From assembly GCA_902470095.1 (NCBI GenBank), contig CABRFG010000004.1, forward strand, positions 1 through 44,027: a stretch of DNA of 44,027 nt, given 5' to 3'. Numbering within the stretch: position 1 is the first letter of the stretch; each line of letters starts with the position of its first letter. The stretch comes from an uncultured Collinsella sp. GTDB lineage: Bacteria; Actinomycetota; Coriobacteriia; Coriobacteriales; Coriobacteriaceae. Positions 32,255 to 40,522 of the stretch are shown here, one piece after another. The notes under the pieces were generated by a model. It had not been told where the DNA came from and ran no database searches. It saw only the letters and a program-made list of their open reading frames with translations. A program made the translations under genes and the position numbers.

Positions 32255-33559
32255 CTACTGGTTGTCAGCAGCCGAGAAATCCATATCGAGCGAGGAAACG
32301 GCCCAGCCGATATGGTTGTCGGAGCGCACGAATTTGACGGTGTACTCCTGCTCGCCGCCCTTGGACAGCGATGCCTTCACCTTGGCGGTCGTCTCGGTCA
32401 TGGACTGATCCATGCCCTCGACGGACACGGTGGCACCCTGCGGAATCGAGGAGATGATCATCGACTTAGCGTCCTCGGACAGGCTCGAGGCCAGGCAAGA
32501 CTCGGCCTTTGCGGTGTCACCGTCGCCGGCGGCCTGGAACAGATCGGAAACCACAGATTCCTGAGACGGGAAGCCAAAGCCGCGCGTGTAGGCAAAGCCC
32601 AGACCGCCCGCGGCGATCAAAATGAGCAGAAGCAGCACGATGAAGACTTTAAGACCCGTGTGGCGATGGCGACGACGGACCTTGGCCTGCTTACGATCCT
32701 GACGGTCCTGCTGGACCATCTCGGACTCGGACAGCGTAAAGAAGCCGGTGTCCGAGGGATCGGGCATAAACTGGCCGGTCGCGCCCGTAGGATCGAGCGG
32801 ATCGACGGCAGGAGCGTCCATCGCGGGCGCCGGAGCCGTGGCCATAGCCGTCTGGGCAGACAGCGCGGCAAGCGAATCGTGCACGCGGGCAAGCTCATCG
32901 GCCTGCTCGGAGGTGAGCTGATAGATGCCATCGGCAGTGGCAGCGTTAAAGGCGTCGAGTGCGTCGGAAGGACGGCCGGCGGCAGAAAGCGCCTGACCCA
33001 TGCCGGCGTTGAGCGCACGCGTGTCGTCGCGGGGGCCGGCAAAGTCGATAGCCGTGCGGTAGGTCTCCACGGCATCCGCCGGACGGCCGAGCTTAATGAA
33101 GCAACGACCGAGCTCGCCGAGTGCGGCGGCAGGAGCCGGATTGGCGCCGTCGATGGCGGCCTGACGGAAGGCAGTACCCGCGTTGGCATAGTCGCCCGAC
33201 TGGAACAGCGCATTGCCCAGGCCCAGATAGGCCTTGAACGGCGTGGCATAGGAAGCATCCTGCGTAGCGGCAGAGAACGCCTGAGCGGCCGTCGTGTAGT
33301 CGCCCACGGCCGCGAGTGCCTTGCCGCGGTTGGTGAGCAGCGCGCCGCGCTTGCCGTAGGTGCCGTCATTGAGGGCAGCGGCATAGGCCTCGGCGGCCTC
33401 GGCATACATGCCCAGGTGCATCAAGGCGTTGCCACGAAGGTGATCGGCCTCGCCCATAATCTCATCGGGAGTTTTTGCCGCCCCAAGCATCTGGGCTGCA
33501 GCGGAAAAATCACCCGCGCGGTAAGCGGCGCGGCCCTGTTGGATCAGCTGGCTATTCAA
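32255..33559 (-). CDS. TPR-repeat protein with a membrane anchor, unknown function
   Basis: I do not recognise this 434-residue protein. The N-terminal half (about 1-235) consists of TPR-like helices, for example AYRAGDFSAAAQML, HLGMYAEAAEAYAAAL, AVGDYTTAAQAF, QSGDYANAGTAFRQA and KLGRPADAVETYRTAI. A low-complexity linker (240-300, Ala/Pro/Asp-rich, then basic) leads to a membrane segment at about 303-325. The remaining 110 residues look like a small extracytoplasmic domain ending in KFVRSDNHIGWAVSSLDMDF, a mix reminiscent of DUF4878-type lipocone domains. It has no signal peptide, so the TPRs should face the cytoplasm. SD AAGGGGA precedes the ATG. It lies 11 bases after a cyclophilin gene. 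Confidence 0.6.
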   Translation of the reverse strand: MNSQLIQQGRAAYRAGDFSAAAQMLGAAKTPDEIMGEADHLRGNALMHLGMYAEAAEAYAAALNDGTYGKRGALLTNRGKALAAVGDYTTAAQAFSAATQDASYATPFKAYLGLGNALFQSGDYANAGTAFRQAAIDGANPAPAAALGELGRCFIKLGRPADAVETYRTAIDFAGPRDDTRALNAGMGQALSAAGRPSDALDAFNAATADGIYQLTSEQADELARVHDSLAALSAQTAMATAPAPAMDAPAVDPLDPTGATGQFMPDPSDTGFFTLSESEMVQQDRQDRKQAKVRRRHRHTGLKVFIVLLLLILIAAGGLGFAYTRGFGFPSQESVVSDLFQAAGDGDTAKAESCLASSLSEDAKSMIISSIPQGATVSVEGMDQSMTETTAKVKASLSKGGEQEYTVKFVRSDNHIGWAVSSLDMDFSAADNQ

Positions 33560-33570
33560 GGAAGTCCCCT

Positions 33571-34113
33571 TTACTCGTGAACGATCTCGACATGGACGAT
33601 CTCGTCGCCGGCACGCAGCTGCGAAATCACATCGAGACCCTCGACCGTGGTACCAAAGACGGTGTAACCGGAATCGAGGTTATGCTGGGCACCCAGGCAG
33701 AAGTAGAACTGCGAACCCGCGGAATCGGGGTCCATGGAGCGTGCCATGGCAAGGGCACCATCGACATGGCTGTTGCGCGGATTGGTGGCAAACTCGCCCT
33801 TGATGCAGTAGCCGGGACCACCGGTACCGGGCATGCCGTCAGGGCCCTCAAGACCGGCAGCGACGTCGGCGCCGGACATATCGCGGGTATTGGGGTCGCC
33901 GCCCTGAATGACAAAGCCGGGCACATAGCGATGGAACTTAAGGCCATCATAGAAACCCATCGTGGAAAGCTCGCAGAAGTTCGCGACATGAATGGGAGCG
34001 CCCTCACCGTCAAACTTGACCTTGATGGTACCCTTCGACGTCTCGCTAACGGCGCACTCGTCGCCGGCAAGCTGATACTCGGGCGTGTAGAGCTCTTTCT
34101 TAAAACCAAACAT
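33571..34113 (-). CDS. Peptidyl-prolyl cis-trans isomerase, cyclophilin type
   Basis: Cyclophilins speed up proline isomerisation during folding. The 180-residue protein has FHRYVPGFVIQGGDP (active-site Arg and Phe/Gln), then NSHVDGALAMAR, GSQFYFCLG and YTVFGTTVEGLDVI, the family motifs in order. It has no signal peptide or membrane segment, so it is likely cytoplasmic. SD AGGAAGG lies before the ATG. It is followed by the TPR protein and the two appear to form a transcription unit with the promoter at 34153. Confidence 0.93.
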   Translation of the reverse strand: MFGFKKELYTPEYQLAGDECAVSETSKGTIKVKFDGEGAPIHVANFCELSTMGFYDGLKFHRYVPGFVIQGGDPNTRDMSGADVAAGLEGPDGMPGTGGPGYCIKGEFATNPRNSHVDGALAMARSMDPDSAGSQFYFCLGAQHNLDSGYTVFGTTVEGLDVISQLRAGDEIVHVEIVHE

Positions 34114-34152
34114 GTGGTTCCTTCCTCGTGCGTTTAAAGCATATTTGTACGA

Positions 34153-34182
34153 ATTGTAGCAATAAGCATGCGCTTACATCAA
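34153..34182 (-). promoter_or_regulatory. Sigma70-type promoter of the cyclophilin-TPR unit
   Basis: On the minus strand TTGATG (34177-34182) and TACAAT (34153-34158) are 18 bases apart, with 4 of 6 and 5 of 6 matches. Transcription would start near 34146, giving a leader of about 33 bases. Confidence 0.6.
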
Positions 34183-34220
34183 TTGCGCACGTAGGTTATG
34201 CCGACTATGGCGAACTAATT

Positions 34221-35363
34221 TTAGGAACGCTGCTGCGGCTTCCAGGAGCCCACGTTGGCGTCGTACTGATTAAGCGCGCTGTTGCCGCCCTGTGCGATGG
34301 GCGCCAGGATCTCGCTTTGGTGGGAACTCATCGACTCGCCATCGGGAATGGCCAGTGAGATGTCCCAGCTCTGACAGATCACGTCGACACGCTCGTACAT
34401 CCACTCGGCAAGCTGCTTTAAGTGGGCGATGTCATCCGCATAGACCGTATCGTCCTGATACTTAAGGTTGTTGAGCTCATCTTGCGTCTTTTTGATCTGG
34501 TCGCGCAGGGCGTAGGCACTCTGCGACAGCTCCTGACGGGTGGACAGCGGCGTTCGGAGATAGCCGTTGTTAAAGGAATCGATGACCTCGCCGATCTGGT
34601 CCTCGTCACCGTAGGACACGATGGTCTGATACAGACCGTCGAGTCTGGTATAGAGCTGATCATCGGTGAGCACGGTTTCTTCCTGGACCACCTCGGCAGA
34701 ATCGTCCTGCTTGGTATCGTCCTCAGTCGCCTCGCCCTTTTGGCGCGTGGGGAAGGTGGTCTGTGCAGCTTGGCCAAACTGGTCGTAGAAGCCAGGCATG
34801 ACACCCATGGGATCGGTCGTCACGAACCAATAGGCACCGCCGCAAACGACGGCAAGTACCGCGATGACGATGAGCGGCTTGGGGATATGACGCTTGTGCT
34901 TGTGATAGGCGTCCTCGTCGGGATGCACTTTGCGCTTGGGTTTTTGAGCATCGTCGTGCAGGGAAACGGGCGTGGGAATATCGACCTTGGGGATACCGAA
35001 ATCCTTATCGAAAGCCGGCAGCACGCAGGTCTCGTTAGGATCGGCGGCGTCCGAAAGAACCGCGGCAGCCGAGGCGGGCGCATGAGGCACCTCGGTATCG
35101 ATCTGCTCTTGCGTTAGGCGCGGAAAGCCCGCCGTGCGGCCCGCTGCCAGGTCGGATGCGGCCGCGTCCTCGGAGAGGATACCCGGAGCGGGGCGTCCGC
35201 ATTTGGGACACGTACGATCGTGCGGAGAAAGACGGGCGCCGCAGCCCTCGCAGAACACGAACTCGGTGTGCTCGGGGCCATCGCCCGGACCCACATAGGC
35301 GTTGCAGTAGGGGCAGAACGAGGCGCCGTCCTCGATAGTCTTAAGGCAATGCGGGCAGATCAC
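34221..35363 (-). CDS. Zinc-ribbon protein with a membrane segment, unknown function
   Basis: Two zinc ribbons open the protein: CPHC/CPYC at residues 3-6 and 17-20, and CEGC/CPKC at 38-41 and 52-55. An acidic-to-basic linker follows, and a membrane helix spans about 163-181 (LIVIAVLAVVCGGAYW). The remaining 200 residues are Asp/Glu-rich with helical stretches (DQIKKTQDELNNLKYQDD), likely outside the cell. I do not recognise the function. The start is GTG at 35363, with AAGAGG five bases upstream; an earlier TTG would place ten residues before the first ribbon. It sits between the P-type ATPase and the cyclophilin unit. The layout (cytoplasmic zinc ribbon, helix, outer domain) is recurrent in actinobacteria. 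Confidence 0.55.
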   Translation of the reverse strand: MICPHCLKTIEDGASFCPYCNAYVGPGDGPEHTEFVFCEGCGARLSPHDRTCPKCGRPAPGILSEDAAASDLAAGRTAGFPRLTQEQIDTEVPHAPASAAAVLSDAADPNETCVLPAFDKDFGIPKVDIPTPVSLHDDAQKPKRKVHPDEDAYHKHKRHIPKPLIVIAVLAVVCGGAYWFVTTDPMGVMPGFYDQFGQAAQTTFPTRQKGEATEDDTKQDDSAEVVQEETVLTDDQLYTRLDGLYQTIVSYGDEDQIGEVIDSFNNGYLRTPLSTRQELSQSAYALRDQIKKTQDELNNLKYQDDTVYADDIAHLKQLAEWMYERVDVICQSWDISLAIPDGESMSSHQSEILAPIAQGGNSALNQYDANVGSWKPQQRS

Positions 35364-35464
35364 GGCATCCTCTTTTCGAAGCAATTTAAACAATCGAGGT
35401 TAGAGCATAGCATCGCCACGGCCCCACAGGAGCAAGGCACCAATTCAACATCGCCAGGGCGTAG

Positions 35465-38188
35465 TTACTTCTTCTTTTTGCTTGGCATCGAGACTTTGAT
35501 GCCTTGGGCGGACTTGGTCACGCGAGAGCGCTTGGCTCCGGTACTCCTCTTTTTCTTGGGCTGGGCCTGGGCCACGCCCTCGAGTGCACGGGCCTCGGCC
35601 TCGCGAGCGGTGCGATCTTCGCGGCGCTGCGCCATGTCGGCGGCGACGCGCTTGGCAAAACGCTCGGCCGTCGAACCCGTCGAGCTCACCTTGCCGCCAC
35701 CGCGACCCAGGTGGACGCGCACACCACGGCCAAAACCAGTTGCGGCATGACGACGACGCGGCTTGAGCGAATCCATCATCGTGGCGAGCTTAAAGTACAC
35801 CGAGCAGGTAAAGACCACGATAACAGCCAAGATAACCATCTGGCCCATCGACAGGTTGGCAATAGACAGCAGCTCCGGGAATCCGATAACGCCCACCAGG
35901 ATGCCGGCGACTACAAACACAAAGAGCACCACACGTAAGGGCGTGAGAGGCTGCGAGATGCGCCAGATTAGGCTGACGCTCGCCGCGCACGACGTAAGCA
36001 GGCACATCGTAGACAGCGTGAGCTGGCTAAAGCCAAACACGCGCGCCACAAAGATATCGAGCGCCGCAGCCAAAATGACCGCAATCGACGCCGGCAGTGC
36101 ACGCTTGAGTACGTTGCTCAAAAACGCACCCTTCACACGAGCATTGTTGGGCTCCAGGCCCAACACAAAGCCCGGCGCGCCGATGCAGAAGAAGTTAATG
36201 AGCGTCATCTGGATGGGCTCGAAGGGGTACGGCGGCAGCGCGATGCACAGCGCCGCCAGGCCCATCGAGAACAGTGTCTTGGTCAGGAACAGCGAGGCCG
36301 AACGCTGCAGGTTGTTGATGGAGCGACGGCCCTCGGCCACCACGGCGGGCATCGAGGCAAAATCGTTGTCGACGAGTACGATTTCGGCCACATTACGCGC
36401 GGCATCGGAGCCGGCCGCCATGGCGACGGAGCAGTCGGCCTCCTTGAGCGCCAGCACGTCGTTGACGCCGTCGCCCGTCATGGCCACGGTGTGCTCGCGG
36501 CGCTTGAGCGCCTGCACGAGCTCGCGCTTCTGCTGCGGGGTCACACGACCAAAGACATGGTAGCGGTCCACTGCGGCATCGAGCTTGGCCGGCGTATCGA
36601 GCGTCGTGGCGTCCACAAAAGCGTCCGCCCCCGGCACGCCCACCACGCGCGCGATCGACGACACCGTACGCGGGTCGTCGCCGCTGATCACGTTGAGGGT
36701 CACGCCCTGCTCGTTAAAGTAGCCGATGGTCTCGGCCGCCGAGGTACGAATCTCGTCGCGGATGGTCACAAATCCCACGGGCTCGGCCTCGCCCACCATA
36801 TCCCCATCGGGCGTAAAGCCGTCCACGCGCGCCACCACGAGCACGCGGCAGGTATCGGCAAGCTCGGCGACACGGTTCTCGACCTGGGCAAACGCACGAT
36901 CAGAGAGCACAAATTGCGCGGCGCCCATTACGTAGGAGCCCTGCGCAAAAGAAGCGCCGCTCCATTTTTTAGACGACGAGAATGGAATGACCGACAGCGG
37001 CTCGGACACCTCGACCGGGCGATCGGCGTAATAGTTGAGCAGCGCCTGGCAGGTCTCGTTGGCATCGGCCGAAGTCGCACGTGCCACGTTAGCCAGCGCA
37101 AAATCGAGCACTGTGGTATCGACGGGAACAGCCGCCTCGTCCGAGTCCACGCCAAAGCCAACACCCTCAACAGGCAGCGGATACGTGCCCTCGACCTCCA
37201 TACGGCCCGACGTGATGGTGCCCGTCTTGTCCAGGCACAGCACGTCGACGCGAGCGAGTGTCTCGATGCAGTAGAGCTGCTGTGCCAGCACCTTGCGGCG
37301 GGCCAGGCGCACCGTGGCGATGGCGAGCACCGACGAAGTCAGCAGCACCAGGCCTTGCGGGATCATACCCAGCAGGGCGCCCACCGTGGACAGCAGCGCC
37401 GACGAAGGCACATGACCGGCCAACAGCTCGGAGAAGCACCACGAAAGCGCGCTATCGCCCGGGGTTCCCGCGGCATCCCACAGCTCGCTCACACTCGAGG
37501 CAAACAACGCCAAACCGAGCGGGATCATGATGATGCTCGCAAAGCGCACGATGGCGTTCAGCACGTTCATGATCTCGGAATTAACCTTTTTGACGTACTT
37601 GGCCTCGTTATTAATTTTGGCCACGTAGTTGTCGGCGCCGACATGGATCACGCGGGCGCGCAGCAGGCCCGAGTCGATAAAGCTGCCGCTCATGAGCTCA
37701 GAGCCTGGCTGTTTCTTAATAAGGTCGCTCTCGCCCGTCAGCAGGCTCTCGTTCACGAGCGCCTCGCCCGACACCACCACGGCGTCGGCGGGAATCTGGT
37801 CGCCGCGCCCCAAGCGGATGATGTCGTCGAGCACGATCTGGTCCAGGTCGAGCTCCACCTCGGCGCCGTCGCGCACCGCGATGGCCTTCTTGGAGGTCAG
37901 CAGCGTGAGCTTATCGACCATCTTCTTGGAACGCATGGACTGAATGACGCCAATAGCGGTATTGAGGAACACCACGAACAGGAACGTCAGATTCTTAAAC
38001 GAACCGGTCAAAATGACCAGGAACGCCAAGATCACGTTGATCAAATTGAACAACGTGCAGAGGTTCTCGATGATGAGCTCTTTGACCGACTTGGTCTTGA
38101 GCTCCATGTTGCGGTTGATCTTACCGGCGGCGATGCGCTCCTCAACCTCGGCGGTCGAGAGTCCGCGCTCGATATCCGTTGCTGCCAT
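35465..38188 (-). CDS. P-type cation ATPase (CtpE-like)
   Basis: This P-type ATPase pumps a cation across the membrane; the closest type I recognise is CtpE, a Ca2+ importer in mycobacteria, but the ion is not shown here. It has TGES in the actuator domain (about residue 151), a membrane motif IPQGL at about 276, the phosphorylation site DKTGT with Asp320, and the hinge MTGDGVNDVLALKEADC. Ten membrane segments are expected. The last 95 residues after the final helix are basic and low-complexity, ending in PSKKKK. The start is ambiguous: ATG at 38188 (GGGA six bases upstream) or 38200. It lies just after tRNA-Arg and its terminator. About 907 residues. Confidence 0.88.
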   Translation of the reverse strand: MAATDIERGLSTAEVEERIAAGKINRNMELKTKSVKELIIENLCTLFNLINVILAFLVILTGSFKNLTFLFVVFLNTAIGVIQSMRSKKMVDKLTLLTSKKAIAVRDGAEVELDLDQIVLDDIIRLGRGDQIPADAVVVSGEALVNESLLTGESDLIKKQPGSELMSGSFIDSGLLRARVIHVGADNYVAKINNEAKYVKKVNSEIMNVLNAIVRFASIIMIPLGLALFASSVSELWDAAGTPGDSALSWCFSELLAGHVPSSALLSTVGALLGMIPQGLVLLTSSVLAIATVRLARRKVLAQQLYCIETLARVDVLCLDKTGTITSGRMEVEGTYPLPVEGVGFGVDSDEAAVPVDTTVLDFALANVARATSADANETCQALLNYYADRPVEVSEPLSVIPFSSSKKWSGASFAQGSYVMGAAQFVLSDRAFAQVENRVAELADTCRVLVVARVDGFTPDGDMVGEAEPVGFVTIRDEIRTSAAETIGYFNEQGVTLNVISGDDPRTVSSIARVVGVPGADAFVDATTLDTPAKLDAAVDRYHVFGRVTPQQKRELVQALKRREHTVAMTGDGVNDVLALKEADCSVAMAAGSDAARNVAEIVLVDNDFASMPAVVAEGRRSINNLQRSASLFLTKTLFSMGLAALCIALPPYPFEPIQMTLINFFCIGAPGFVLGLEPNNARVKGAFLSNVLKRALPASIAVILAAALDIFVARVFGFSQLTLSTMCLLTSCAASVSLIWRISQPLTPLRVVLFVFVVAGILVGVIGFPELLSIANLSMGQMVILAVIVVFTCSVYFKLATMMDSLKPRRRHAATGFGRGVRVHLGRGGGKVSSTGSTAERFAKRVAADMAQRREDRTAREAEARALEGVAQAQPKKKRSTGAKRSRVTKSAQGIKVSMPSKKKK

Positions 38189-38219
38189 ACCACGTCCCAT
38201 CACGTCGTGTCGGTATAAG

Positions 38220-38253
38220 AAAAACCGCCCGGACCATGCGAGGTTCGGACGGT
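38220..38253 (-). terminator. Intrinsic terminator after tRNA-Arg
   Basis: On the minus strand ACCGTCCGAACC pairs with GGTCCGGGCGGT (11 of 12 pairs), followed by TTTTC. It lies 12 bases past the tRNA 3' end and about 32 bases before the ATPase start. Confidence 0.85.
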
Positions 38254-38264
38254 CTTACGTTCGA

Positions 38265-38341
38265 TGGTGCCCCATGTTGGATTCGAACCAACGGCCTTCT
38301 GCTCCGGAGGCAGACGCTCTAATCCCCTGAGCTAATAGGGC
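38265..38341 (-). tRNA. tRNA-Arg, anticodon CCG
   Basis: The minus strand folds as a full cloverleaf: acceptor GCCCTAT with ATGGGGC (one G-U), D arm GCTC/GAGC, anticodon stem TCTGC/GCAGA around loop CTCCGGA, T arm GTTGG/CCAAC with loop TTCGAAT, discriminator A, and encoded CCA. The anticodon is CCG, which reads CGG (arginine). Confidence 0.96.
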
Positions 38342-38352
38342 CAACGTTTGGC

Positions 38353-38382
38353 ATTATACCCAAGTGCACCACGGGCTATCAA
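38353..38382 (-). promoter_or_regulatory. Strong promoter of tRNA-Arg
   Basis: On the minus strand TTGATA (38377-38382) and a perfect TATAAT (38353-38358) are 18 bases apart, with an A/T-rich stretch (38383-38398) just upstream like an UP element. Transcription starts about five bases before the tRNA. Confidence 0.85.
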
Positions 38383-38461
38383 AATAAAAGAAAAAGCTTT
38401 GCAATTCCGAGGAAGACGCGGCGCAACGGCCCACTTTAGAAGGCAAAAGCGAGTCAGATAG

Positions 38462-38467
38462 TATAAA
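38462..38467 (+). promoter_or_regulatory. Candidate -10 of the aroF leader transcript
   Basis: TATAAA at 38462-38467 is the best -10 upstream of aroF; no good -35 is visible. It would start transcription near 38473, exactly at an ATG of a short leader ORF. Confidence 0.35.
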
Positions 38468-38472
38468 CTCTC

Positions 38473-38535
38473 ATGCACCATATATACACGGCTCGCGATG
38501 CGGGCCGTTTTTGCAAAAGTTATCCATCGAGGTGA
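38473..38535 (+). CDS. Possible 20-codon leader peptide upstream of aroF
   Basis: An ATG at 38473 opens 20 codons and ends with TGA at 38533-38535, inside the region that serves as SD for aroF. It contains two Tyr codons, one Phe codon and two His codons, and overlaps the terminator-like hairpin. It lacks an SD, but the best -10 (38462) would start the message at its ATG. It may be a regulatory leader or a chance ORF. Confidence 0.3.
   Translation: MHHIYTARDAGRFCKSYPSR
38488..38512 (+). terminator. Terminator-like hairpin (possible attenuator) upstream of aroF
   Basis: ACGGC-T-CGC pairs with GCG-G-GCCGT around a three-base loop (38488-38508) and is followed by TTTT (T run 38508-38512). It lies between the candidate promoter and the aroF start, with no plus-strand gene upstream that needs terminating, so it probably attenuates the aro operon. 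Confidence 0.6.
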
Positions 38536-38545
38536 GAGGCACACC

Positions 38546-39568
38546 ATGATTGCAATTTTAAAGCAGAGCGCCAGCGACGAGGCCGTCGGCCATATCGTCA
38601 GCTGGATTGAGAAAAAGGGCCTGAAGACCGATGTCTCGCGCGGCGAGAATGAGACGATTATCGGCCTGGTGGGCGATACGACCAAGATCGACCCGTTCCT
38701 GCTCGAGTCCATGGATGTCGTCGAGCGCGTGCAGCGCGTCTCCGAGCCGTTCAAGCGCGCCAACCGCAAGTTCCACCCCGAGGACTCCGTCATCGACTGC
38801 GGTCACGGCGTCAAGATCGGCGGCGACCAGTTCCAGGTCATCGCCGGTCCCTGCTCCGTCGAGGGCGAGAACCTCATCCGCATCGCACGCCGCGTGAAGG
38901 CCGCCGGCGCCACGATGCTGCGCGGCGGTGCCTACAAGCCCCGCACCTCCCCCTACGCCTACCAGGGCATGGGCCCCGCCGGCCTCGACCTGCTGTGCGA
39001 GGCGTCTGCCGAGCTCGACATGCCGATCGTCACCGAGATCATGGATCCACGCGACGTGCAGGTCTTCTTGGACAAGAAGATTGACGTCATGCAGATCGGC
39101 GCCCGCAACGCCCAGAACTTCCCCCTGCTCAAGGAGGTCGGCAAGACCCAGACCCCGATTCTGCTCAAGCGCGGCATGTCCGGCACGATCGACGAGCTGC
39201 TTATGGCAGCCGAGTACATCATGAGCGAGGGCAACGACAACGTCATCCTGTGCGAGCGCGGTATCCGCACCTTCGAGACCCGCACCCGCAATACCTTCGA
39301 CCTCAACGCCGTGCCGGTTCTGCACCACCTGTCGCACCTGCCCGTCGTCGCCGACCCCAGCCACGCCACCGGCTACACCCGCTACGTTGAGCCCATGGCG
39401 CTCGCCGCGACCGCCTGCGGCACCAACGGCCTGGAGATCGAGGTCCACGACGAGCCCAGCCGCGCATGGTCCGACGGCGCTCAGGCCCTCACCCCCGACC
39501 AGTTCGACGACACCATGCGCCGCATTCGCGCCATCCGCGAGGTCGTCTGCCAAGAGACCATGGAGTAG
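38546..39568 (+). CDS. aroF: 3-deoxy-7-phosphoheptulonate (DAHP) synthase, type Ibeta
   Basis: DAHP synthase condenses PEP and erythrose 4-phosphate, the first shikimate step. The N-terminal ferredoxin-like regulatory domain (about 1-75) and the catalytic barrel with IAGPCSVEGENLIRIA, LRGGAYKPRTSPYAYQG, ARNAQNFPLLKEVG and ADPSHATG match the short type I enzyme known from Thermotoga and Bacillus. The ATG at 38546 has GAGAGG six bases upstream; a farther start at 38498 has no SD. 340 residues. It leads the aro operon. The N-terminal domain is the allosteric site for Tyr/Phe in relatives, so feedback is likely. Confidence 0.95.
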   Translation: MIAILKQSASDEAVGHIVSWIEKKGLKTDVSRGENETIIGLVGDTTKIDPFLLESMDVVERVQRVSEPFKRANRKFHPEDSVIDCGHGVKIGGDQFQVIAGPCSVEGENLIRIARRVKAAGATMLRGGAYKPRTSPYAYQGMGPAGLDLLCEASAELDMPIVTEIMDPRDVQVFLDKKIDVMQIGARNAQNFPLLKEVGKTQTPILLKRGMSGTIDELLMAAEYIMSEGNDNVILCERGIRTFETRTRNTFDLNAVPVLHHLSHLPVVADPSHATGYTRYVEPMALAATACGTNGLEIEVHDEPSRAWSDGAQALTPDQFDDTMRRIRAIREVVCQETME

Positions 39569-39571
39569 CCC

Positions 39572-40486
39572 ATGGGTACGGTGAGAAACGCGCGCGTTAA
39601 CCAGGGCGGCCCCAAGTGCGCCGGTATCGTCGGCCTTGGCCTCATCGGCGGTAGCTTTGCCCGCGGCTATGCCCAGGCGGGCGTCCGCGTGCTGGCCTGG
39701 GACCCCGATGACGATGTCATGACGGCCGCCAGCATGGGCACTGTCGCCGGAGAGCTCAACGACGAGACACTCGGCGAATGCGACATCATCGTCCTGGCTT
39801 GCTACCCCGAGGCCTGCATCGAGTGGCTCGAGGCGCATGCCCAGGCGCTCGCCGACGCCACCGACACCGAGGCCATCATGGGTCCCGTGGTGATCGACAC
39901 CGTGGGCGTCAAGGGCATCGTGTGCGAACGCGCCTTTGAGCTTGCCCGCGAGCACGGCTTTTACTTTGTGGGCGCGCACCCCATGGCGGGCACGCAGTAC
40001 TCGGGCTATGCGCACTCCCGCGCCGACCTGTTCCAGGGCGCGCCACTCGTGCTCGTGCCGCCCGCGGTGGACGATGCGCTCAAACTGGAGCTTTTGGGCC
40101 AGGTGCGCGAGATGGTGCGCCCCTTGGGCTTTGGCAAGTTCAGCGTGACCAGCGCCGCCGAGCACGACCGCGTCATCGCTTTCACGAGCCAGCTTGCGCA
40201 CGTGGTGTCAAACGCCTACGTAAAGAGCCCGACCGCCCAGGTCCACCACGGCTTTTCGGCCGGTAGCTACCGCGATCTCACCCGAGTGGCGCACCTCAAC
40301 CCGCAAATGTGGTCCGAGCTCATGATCGACGACGCCGACGCGCTTGCCTTCGAGATCGACCACCTGATCGACTCGCTCGGCGCCTACAGCCGCGCCCTTA
40401 AGGACCGCGACCAGCGCTATCTGGAGAATCTCCTTGCCGAGGGCGACCGCATTAAGCGCGCACTCGACGACGAGGCCTCCCACTAG
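39572..40486 (+). CDS. tyrA: Prephenate dehydrogenase
   Basis: TyrA turns prephenate into hydroxyphenylpyruvate with NAD in tyrosine synthesis. The N-terminal nucleotide fold has GIVGLGLIGGSFARGYAQAG (about 18-37), and the catalytic region has GAHPMAGTQYSGYAHS and SQLAHVVSNAYV. It is 304 residues without a C-terminal ACT domain, so it may lack direct tyrosine inhibition. The ATG at 39572 is three bases after the aroF stop, with GGAG six bases upstream. Arogenate specificity cannot be excluded. Confidence 0.92.
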   Translation: MGTVRNARVNQGGPKCAGIVGLGLIGGSFARGYAQAGVRVLAWDPDDDVMTAASMGTVAGELNDETLGECDIIVLACYPEACIEWLEAHAQALADATDTEAIMGPVVIDTVGVKGIVCERAFELAREHGFYFVGAHPMAGTQYSGYAHSRADLFQGAPLVLVPPAVDDALKLELLGQVREMVRPLGFGKFSVTSAAEHDRVIAFTSQLAHVVSNAYVKSPTAQVHHGFSAGSYRDLTRVAHLNPQMWSELMIDDADALAFEIDHLIDSLGAYSRALKDRDQRYLENLLAEGDRIKRALDDEASH

Positions 40487-40522
40487 ACCACCTATCACGC
40501 CAGGTCGAAAGGACCGAAGCTT

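Noticed and set aside
36491..38218. A 575-codon plus-strand open frame opposite the P-type ATPase
   Set aside because: Shadow of the ATPase gene. The Arg/His-rich sequence has no family features.
38558..40201. A 547-codon minus-strand open frame opposite aroF and tyrA
   Set aside because: Shadow of the aro genes; no SD or recognisable motif.
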